Shown here: piece by piece, positions 58,137 through 64,000 of the stretch
Position numbering within the stretch: the stretch's first letter is position 1
Layout of the letters: the number at the start of each line of letters is the position of its first letter
Source: Hoeflea algicola
GTDB lineage: Bacteria; Pseudomonadota; Alphaproteobacteria; Rhizobiales; Rhizobiaceae
Direction: 5' to 3'
NCBI RefSeq assembly: GCF_026619415.1
Contig: NZ_JAOVZR010000001.1
Location: 3,022,501 to 3,086,500, forward strand
Length of the DNA stretch: 64,000 bases
Notes under the pieces: generated by a model
What the model was told of the DNA's origin: nothing
The model's database searches: none
Seen by the model: only the letters and a program-made list of their open reading frames with translations
Program-made: the position numbers and the translations under genes

Positions 58137-59510
58137 TCAGTTGTGGTAGGCAGCTTCGCCATGCGAGGAGAGATCCAGGCCCTGGCGTTCGTCCTCGACA
58201 CTGACTCGGAGGCCAATCGACATGTCGACGATCTTGAACAGGATCAGCGAGGCCACGCCACACCACAAGATGGTGATGCCCACAGCCGTCGCCTGGATCA
58301 TCAATTGCGGCATGACCGCATAGTCAGCGCCACCGGCGCCGCCGAGGCTCGGCAGATTGACCACCGCGGTACCAAGCGCGCCGATGATGCCGCCAATGCC
58401 GTGAATGCCGAACACGTCGGCGGTGTCGTCATAGCCGAACTTGTTCTTGACCACCGCGACGAAATAGTAACAGACGGCCGCAGCCACTGCGCCCAGCAGG
58501 ATCGATCCCACCGGGCCGGCAAAACCGGCAGCCGGGGTAACAGCCACCAGGCCGGTGATCATGCCCGACACCGCGCCCAGCAACGACGCCTTGCCACGAT
58601 GCAGTGTTTCGATCAGCGTCCACGCAAGGATCGCGCCTGCGGTGGCGGTAAAGGTGTTGATCATCGCCAGTGCAGCGCCGCCATTGGCCTCGAGATTGGA
58701 GCCGGCATTGAAGCCGAACCAGCCGAACCACAACAGCGCGGCGCCGACCATGGCCAGCGTCATCGAATGCGGGGCCATCATGTCGCGACCGAAACCAATG
58801 CGCTTGCCAACCAGTATGCAGCCGACCAGACCGGCAATACCGGCATTGATGTGCACCACGGTGCCGCCAGCAAAATCCAGCGCGCCCATCTTGAACAGCA
58901 GGCCGTTAGCGTCCCAGACCATATGGGCGATCGGGAAGTAGACGAAGGTTACCCACAGCGCCACGAACAGCATCACCGCGGAAAACCGGATCCGCTCGGC
59001 AAAGGCGCCGACTATCAGCGCCGGGGTGATGCAGGCAAATGTCATCTGGAAGGCGATGAATATGTATTCCGGGATCATCACCCCGTCGGTGAAGGTAGCC
59101 GCAGCGCTGTCAGGCGTCACACCACTCAGGAACAGTTTGGCGGTTCCGCCCCAAAACGCACTTTCCGAGCCGCCAAAGGCAAATGAATAGCCGTAGAACA
59201 CCCAGATCACCATCACCAGCGCGGTGATCACCGTGCATTGCAGCAGCACCGACAGCATGTTCTTGGTGCGCACCAGGCCACCGTAGAACAGCGCCAGTCC
59301 GGGCAGGATCATCAGCAGCACCAGAATGGTCGACATCACCATGAAGGTGGTGTCGCCCTTGTCGATGCTGGCGGCTGCGACCTCGGTCGCCTCCTGGGCA
59401 AAGGCTGGAAAGCTGGAGACGGTCAATGCGCCAGAAAGCACACCGGTCTGGCTGAGGCCGGCCAGCATGCCGGGTCGGCGCAGCGTCTGATTTGTCATCG
59501 AGGATGTCAT
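58137..59510 (-). CDS. amtB: Ammonium transporter AmtB (copy 1)
   Basis: Trimeric ammonium channel of 457 residues. A signal-like N-terminus ends FPAFAQEA, and 11 membrane helices follow. Pore residues are visible: FQMTFACITPAL (Phe gate), DFAGGTVVHINAGIAGL (first twin His) and FGIHGIGGIIGAL (second twin His). The GYSFAFGGSE loop and the C-terminal tail that contacts PII are present. AAGGAGACACTCCC precedes the ATG. It follows glnK copy 1 by 19 bases, forming a glnK-amtB unit under a sigma-54 promoter candidate. Confidence 0.96.
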   Translation of the reverse strand: MTSSMTNQTLRRPGMLAGLSQTGVLSGALTVSSFPAFAQEATEVAAASIDKGDTTFMVMSTILVLLMILPGLALFYGGLVRTKNMLSVLLQCTVITALVMVIWVFYGYSFAFGGSESAFWGGTAKLFLSGVTPDSAAATFTDGVMIPEYIFIAFQMTFACITPALIVGAFAERIRFSAVMLFVALWVTFVYFPIAHMVWDANGLLFKMGALDFAGGTVVHINAGIAGLVGCILVGKRIGFGRDMMAPHSMTLAMVGAALLWFGWFGFNAGSNLEANGGAALAMINTFTATAGAILAWTLIETLHRGKASLLGAVSGMITGLVAVTPAAGFAGPVGSILLGAVAAAVCYYFVAVVKNKFGYDDTADVFGIHGIGGIIGALGTAVVNLPSLGGAGGADYAVMPQLMIQATAVGITILWCGVASLILFKIVDMSIGLRVSVEDERQGLDLSSHGEAAYHN

Positions 59511-59529
59511 GGGAGTGTCTCCTTAAACC

Positions 59530-59904
<375 letters not shown>

Positions 59905-59957
59905 TCAAAGAAAGGGCCATTGGCACACGCCAACCCACCCCGCTTGACCCAACAGAT

Positions 59958-59972
59958 ACAAATGCCGTGCCA
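59958..59972 (-). promoter_or_regulatory. Sigma-54 (-24/-12) promoter of glnK copy 1
   Basis: On the minus strand TGGCACGGCATTTGT: TGGCAC (-24) and TTGT (-12) with the correct five-base gap, close to the consensus TGGCACG-N4-TTGCW. It lies about 90 bases upstream of the glnK start. Nitrogen-limitation control through NtrC/RpoN is expected from the family. Confidence 0.78.
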
Positions 59973-60150
59973 AGCGGCAATTCCGCGCAAAATCAGCCGA
60001 TTGAGCATGCAGATAGCTGCTCTCGACAGCAAAATGGCGATTCCTTGGGCAGAAAACCGATCATTACTGGCGCGGATTTCATCACTGCCGTTTTTCGCGC
60101 CAGCGCTGTCGCAAGGCTGCTCTTGCCGGAAAAGGCAGCGCCAGACGCAA

Positions 60151-60174
60151 AAGAGGGCCCGGATTACCGGGCCC
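60151..60174 (-). terminator. Terminator-like hairpin downstream of amtB copy 2
   Basis: Eight-base stem GGGCCCGG / CCGGGCCC with a four-base loop. The minus-strand tail reads TCTTTTGCG. About 100 bases beyond the amtB stop. Confidence 0.55.
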
Positions 60175-60246
60175 CAAGTTTGGGATGAAATTTCACCCCG
60201 ACGGATCTGAGTGGAGCGGCGCCATCTGACAGCGCCGCCACGTCCA

Positions 60247-60268
60247 TGCCGACCGTAAGCGGTCGGCA
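60247..60268 (-). other. Nine-base stem-loop immediately after amtB copy 2
   Basis: TGCCGACCG / CGGTCGGCA with a TAAG loop, starting ten bases past the stop codon. No T run, so perhaps a 3'-end stabilising stem. Confidence 0.5.
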
Positions 60269-60277
60269 CCAGGGCGC

Positions 60278-61636
60278 TTACACCTTGGTGAATTCCGGAT
60301 AGGCTTCGACACCAACTTCGGCCATGTCCATGCCCATCATTTCCTGCTCTTCCGAAGCGCGGATGCCGACGGTCGATTTTAGGATGAACCAGATCACGCC
60401 CGAGAGCACGAAGGTGAAGACGCCGATCGCGACAATGCCGAGAATCTGGGTACCGTAGGAAGTATCGGGATTGGAAAACGGCACGATAAGGGTGCCCCAG
60501 ATACCGGCCAGAAGGTGAACCGGAATGGCGCCGACCACATCGTCGATCTTGAACTTGTCGAGCATCGGCACGGCAAACACCACGATCACACCACCGATGG
60601 CGCCAATAAGGATCGCCGTCAGCGGCGAAGGCATCAGCGGTTCGGCTGTAATCGACACGAGGCCGGCCAGTGCACCGTTCAGCACCATGGTGACGTCGAC
60701 CTTCTTGTAGAGAACCTGGGTGAGGATCATCGCCGCAACCACGCCGCCACAGGCAGCAAGATTGGTGTTGGCGAAGATCCGGCTGATGTCGGATGCATCA
60801 CCATTGCTGCCAAGTGCCAGCTGCGATGCGCCGTTGAAGCCGAACCAGCCGAGCCACAGGATGAACGTGCCGAGCGTGGCAAGCGCCATCGACGAACCCG
60901 GAATCGGGGTGACCTTGCCATCAGCACCATACTTTCCCTTGCGTGCGCCGAGGATCAGGGCGCCCGCGAGTGCGGCCCAGCCACCGACCGAGTGAACCAG
61001 TGTCGAGCCGGCAAAATCGGAGAAGCCTGCGACCTTGAGCCAGCCGGCACCCCACTGCCAGGAACCGGTGATCGGATAAAGCACGCCCGTCAGGATGGCT
61101 GTGAAGATCAGGAACGGCCACAGCTTGATCCGCTCGGCCAGCGTGCCCGAAACGATCGACGCCGTGGTGGCGCAGAACACCATCTGGAAGAACCAGTCGG
61201 AAGCTACCGAATAATCGCCTTCGTTGGCGGTGCCGGCATCGGGCCAGCTATAGGGCAGCGGCGTGCCGAAATAGCCACCATTGACGTTGGTGTACATCAG
61301 TGAATAGCCGATGACCCAGAACATCAGGCCTGCAATCGAATAGAGCGCGATGTTTTTCAGGCACTGCATGGAGACGTTCTTGGAACGCACCAGGCCGGCC
61401 TCGAGCATGGCAAAACCCGCCGCCATCCACATCACGAGGAACCCGCCGATCAGGAACAGCAGCGTATTGAAGATGAAGGCGGTTTCCTTGGCCGTTGCGA
61501 ACTCGGGTGCAGCAACGGCAGCGGCCGCGGTTTCGGTTGCTTCCTGCGCGAGCGCCGGGAAGGTGAAGGCTGCCAGCGCGCCGGCTGCGGTCAGGCCGGC
61601 GATCATGCCGGACTTGAGTGACATCTGAACTGTCAT
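60278..61636 (-). CDS. amtB: Ammonium transporter AmtB (copy 2, divergent clade)
   Basis: Ammonium channel of 452 residues from ATG 61636 (AAGGAGACACCC). A cleavable N-terminus ends FPALAQEA, then ETAFIFNTLLFLIGGFLVMWMAAGFAMLEAGLVRSKN, which differs strongly from copy 1 (LFYGGLVRTKN). Pore residues are conserved: WFFQMVFCATTAS (Phe), DFAGSTLVHSVGG (His) and IPVHLLAGIWG (His). The in-frame extension toward 62083 is antisense-like leader and contains the glnK gene in another frame, so it is rejected. Coupled to glnK copy 2, 17 bases upstream. Confidence 0.95.
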   Translation of the reverse strand: MTVQMSLKSGMIAGLTAAGALAAFTFPALAQEATETAAAAVAAPEFATAKETAFIFNTLLFLIGGFLVMWMAAGFAMLEAGLVRSKNVSMQCLKNIALYSIAGLMFWVIGYSLMYTNVNGGYFGTPLPYSWPDAGTANEGDYSVASDWFFQMVFCATTASIVSGTLAERIKLWPFLIFTAILTGVLYPITGSWQWGAGWLKVAGFSDFAGSTLVHSVGGWAALAGALILGARKGKYGADGKVTPIPGSSMALATLGTFILWLGWFGFNGASQLALGSNGDASDISRIFANTNLAACGGVVAAMILTQVLYKKVDVTMVLNGALAGLVSITAEPLMPSPLTAILIGAIGGVIVVFAVPMLDKFKIDDVVGAIPVHLLAGIWGTLIVPFSNPDTSYGTQILGIVAIGVFTFVLSGVIWFILKSTVGIRASEEQEMMGMDMAEVGVEAYPEFTKV

Positions 61637-61653
61637 GGGTGTCTCCTTGAACC

Positions 61654-62106
<453 letters not shown>

Positions 62107-62193
62107 TTATTTGTCTAAATTATTGAAATTGCACACAATAAGAGAATGCAAAAATTCTGTCACAGATTTTGCTGCATTGCAGTATACTAGATT

Positions 62194-62228
62194 ATGATGA
62201 ATATTTCATCATCGCCTAAATATTAGGC
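62194..62228. repeat. Two adjacent A+T-rich palindromes at the tesB 3' end
   Basis: ATGATGAA-TAT-TTCATCAT (62194-62212) and GCCTAA-ATA-TTAGGC (62214-62228). The second reaches the tesB stop codon. They may end tesB transcription or be regulatory for glnK copy 2. Confidence 0.6.
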
Positions 62229-63100
62229 TACGATCGATCGCGGATCAGACCCTCTTGCGCCACCGAAGCAATCAACTTCCCATCACGCTGATACAGACTG
62301 CCGCGGGTAAAGCCGCGTCCACCATTGGTATTGGGCGAATCCATGCTGTAGAGCAGCCAGTCGTCGAGCTTGGAAGGGCGGTGAAACCACATCGCATGGT
62401 CAAGGCTCGCCACCTGCAGATTGCGATCAAACACCGACCGGCCATGGGCGAACAGGGCCGTATCGAGCAGCGTCATGTCGGACAGGTAAGCCAGGATCGC
62501 CGCCTGGATGATGTGATCGTCGGGAACCGGGCCCGTGACCCGTACCCAGACCTTCTGTTCGGCCTCCAGCTTGTGGTCGGAGATGTAATGTTCAATCGAC
62601 AGCGGCCTGACTTCGATCGGCCGCTCGCGCTCCCAATAGCTGCGGATATGATCCGGCGCGCCGGCCAGGAAAGCCGCGCTCATCTCTTCCTTGCCCGGCA
62701 GTTCCTCGGGCGGCGTCACCTTGGGGATTGGCGCCTGGTACTCAAGGCCTTCCTCTTCCTTCTGAAACGAAGCGGAGAGCGAAAAGATCGCCTTGCCATG
62801 CTGGATAGCCATCACCTGCCGTGTGGCAAAGCTCAGCCCGTCACGCATCCGGTCGACCGTGTAGATGATCGGCGCAGCCGGATCGCCCGGTCGCATGAAA
62901 TAGCCGTGCAGCGAATGCACCGGCCGATCTTGCGGTACCGTGCGTTGCGCCGCTACCAGCGCCTGGCCGATCACCTGGCCGCCAAACACCCGCTGCCAGC
63001 CCACCTGCGGGCTTGTGCCGCGAAACAGGTCCTGCTCAAGTGGTTCGAGATCGAGACTGGCCACCAGTTGGGTCATGGCTGTGGGCGTGGTGCGCGACAT
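62228..63100 (-). CDS. tesB: Acyl-CoA thioesterase II (TesB)
   Basis: Double-hotdog thioesterase of 290 residues from ATG 63100 (MSRTTPTAMTQLVASLDLEPLEQDLFRG). A start eight codons later is possible; longer ones are not supported. Signatures: GWQRVFGGQVIGQALVAAQRTV, VHSLHGYFMRPGDPAAPIIYTVDRMRDG, and C-terminal SLDHAMWFHRPSKLDDWLLY with RGFTRGSLYQRDGKLIASVAQEGLIR. It hydrolyses medium- to long-chain acyl-CoA. Divergent from the ubiquinone hydroxylase gene. Confidence 0.95.
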   Translation of the reverse strand: MSRTTPTAMTQLVASLDLEPLEQDLFRGTSPQVGWQRVFGGQVIGQALVAAQRTVPQDRPVHSLHGYFMRPGDPAAPIIYTVDRMRDGLSFATRQVMAIQHGKAIFSLSASFQKEEEGLEYQAPIPKVTPPEELPGKEEMSAAFLAGAPDHIRSYWERERPIEVRPLSIEHYISDHKLEAEQKVWVRVTGPVPDDHIIQAAILAYLSDMTLLDTALFAHGRSVFDRNLQVASLDHAMWFHRPSKLDDWLLYSMDSPNTNGGRGFTRGSLYQRDGKLIASVAQEGLIRDRS

Positions 63101-63225
63101 TTTGATACTTTCGCGAAGAGTGGGCTGAACGACTGCAATGGGGTATACGGTGTCAGAAGGCCGCTGCAAAGTCCGGCGTGACGCCCCGCCGCCTGGATCG
63201 TGGCCCGGCTTGAAGGAATGATGCG

Positions 63226-64000
63226 ATGACGACAAAGACCCTGGATATCCTGGTGTGTGGTGGCGGCTATGTCGGCCTGTCGGCGGCCGTGGCGCTGAAA
63301 ACTGCAGCACCCTCCTTGCAAATTGCAGTGATCGACGCCGCCCCGCCGGAAGTCTGGCGCAAGGACCAGCGCGCCTCGGCCGTCGCTGCCGGTGCGCGCA
63401 AATTGCTGTCCACGCTTGGCGTCTGGCAGGCGATCGAACCCCAGGCCCAGGCCATCAACGACATGGTGGTGACCGATTCGCGTACCTCCGATCCCGTGCG
63501 CCCGGTATTCCTGACCTTCGGTGGCACCATCGAGGATGGCGAACCCTTTGCCCACATGGTTCCCAATGTCACCATGGTCGCAGCCCTGCGCGAAAAGGCC
63601 GCCGAGATCGGCGTGGCGATCCATCAGGCCGCAGCCGCCACCGATCTTGACCTGCGCGAACACGAAGCCGAAGTCGAGACTGCCGACGGACGCCGGTTCA
63701 CGGCCAGGCTGGTGGTTGCCGCCGACGGCGTCAACTCCGGATTGCGCGACATGGCCGGCATCAAGACCCAACGCTGGGATTACGGCCAGTCCGGCATCGT
63801 CGCCACCGTCACCCATGAACGCCCGCACAATGGCCGCGCCGAAGAGCATTTTCTGCCATCGGGGCCATTTGCGATCCTGCCGCTCACCGGCAACCGATCA
63901 TCGCTAGTCTGGACCGAGCGCACCGCCGACGCCGAACGGCTGGTCAAGGAAGACGATTTCGTCTTCGAGGCCGAGCTCGAGCGCCGTTTTGGCCATCATC
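63226..64000 (+). CDS. UbiH/UbiF-type FAD-dependent ubiquinone-biosynthesis hydroxylase, 3' end outside window
   Basis: The frame from ATG 63226 (GAAGGAATG-type site just before) runs open to the right edge, 258 residues visible. FAD-binding GxGxxG in ILVCGGGYVGLSAAVALKT, the QRASAVAAGARKLLSTLGVW block, and the second FAD motif VVAADGVNSGLRDMAGI are those of the UbiH/F/I/COQ6 hydroxylase family; the first motif reads C-G-G-G-Y-V-G. About 140 residues are missing. It hydroxylates the aromatic ring of ubiquinone precursors. Divergent to tesB, the usual arrangement in Rhizobiales. Confidence 0.93.
   Translation, partial: MTTKTLDILVCGGGYVGLSAAVALKTAAPSLQIAVIDAAPPEVWRKDQRASAVAAGARKLLSTLGVWQAIEPQAQAINDMVVTDSRTSDPVRPVFLTFGGTIEDGEPFAHMVPNVTMVAALREKAAEIGVAIHQAAAATDLDLREHEAEVETADGRRFTARLVVAADGVNSGLRDMAGIKTQRWDYGQSGIVATVTHERPHNGRAEEHFLPSGPFAILPLTGNRSSLVWTERTADAERLVKEDDFVFEAELERRFGHH

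Noticed and set aside
63073..63849. 258-residue minus-strand frame at the right end
   Set aside because: Antisense to the ubiquinone hydroxylase, which runs open off the window edge and has both FAD motifs.

Overview
The window is a 64 kb piece of a G+C-rich chromosome from an alphaproteobacterium, almost certainly of the order Hyphomicrobiales (Rhizobiales). The Hoeflea / Phyllobacteriaceae / Rhizobiaceae neighbourhood is the best guess. That placement is inferred from gene content and order: ccmA-B-C-D-G, a hemC-hemD-mic60-hemY cluster opposite tsaD, ftsK-lolA-xth beside an orphan response regulator with a cyclic-nucleotide-binding partner, an IalB-family protein, and DUF2794, DUF1223 and BA14K-like proteins. 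It is mostly core chromosome. I see no CRISPR array, rRNA, tRNA, insertion sequence, phage gene or integrase.

Layout. 1-3400: mtaB (cut by the left edge), ftsY with a perfect CCTGAG microsatellite, and yciB/ispZ. 3486-7560: a small accessory stretch with a secreted hypothetical protein, a basic BA14K-like protein, a LuxR-type regulator fused to an alpha/beta-hydrolase (broken by a one-base frameshift), and a Nudix hydrolase. 7632-10521: cytochrome c maturation genes ccmG, ccmD, ccmC, ccmB, ccmA. 10803-16736: aconitase acnA with a clear terminator, DUF1223, DUF2794, GNAT and Bax-inhibitor-1 proteins. 16919-22917: an FtsX-type ABC exporter divergent from the arylesterase tesA, then thpR, a low-molecular-weight phosphatase, phhB and a YkvA-like protein. 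22979-29706: an ECF sigma factor without an adjacent anti-sigma gene, an IalB-family protein, a TetR gene divergent from a membrane protein with two copies of a palindromic operator, a frameshifted gene, a WYL regulator divergent from a small ORF, rlmN and a LysE exporter.

30224-32489: an FMN-dependent alpha-hydroxy-acid dehydrogenase in an A+T-richer patch, and an SDR. 32720-43755: argG, an M3 peptidase, typA with a CAT-like acetyltransferase, GNAT, ppa, DUF167/yggT, a frameshifted MFS gene, a GATase and a TerB-like protein. 43777-50177: hemY, mic60, hemD, hemC and, divergently, tsaD. 50272-53573: YciI, EVE and methyltransferase genes, an L,D-transpeptidase, and a CenR/OtpR-like response regulator with its cNMP-binding neighbour. 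53614-57946: xth, lolA-like and ftsK. 58137-61992: two consecutive glnK-amtB units, each with a sigma-54 (-24/-12) promoter candidate. 62228-64000: tesB and a ubiquinone-biosynthesis hydroxylase cut by the right edge.

Functionally the window carries translation and tRNA modification (mtaB, rlmN, tsaD, typA), membrane insertion and envelope biogenesis (ftsY, lolA, ldt, the cenR-like regulator), heme and cytochrome c biogenesis (hemCDY, ccm), and nitrogen control (glnK-amtB). The most interesting items are the PAS-like/LuxR/hydrolase fusion, the paired glnK-amtB units with very similar PII proteins but divergent transporters, the mic60 homologue in the heme cluster, the FtsY repeat, and several unusually readable operators.
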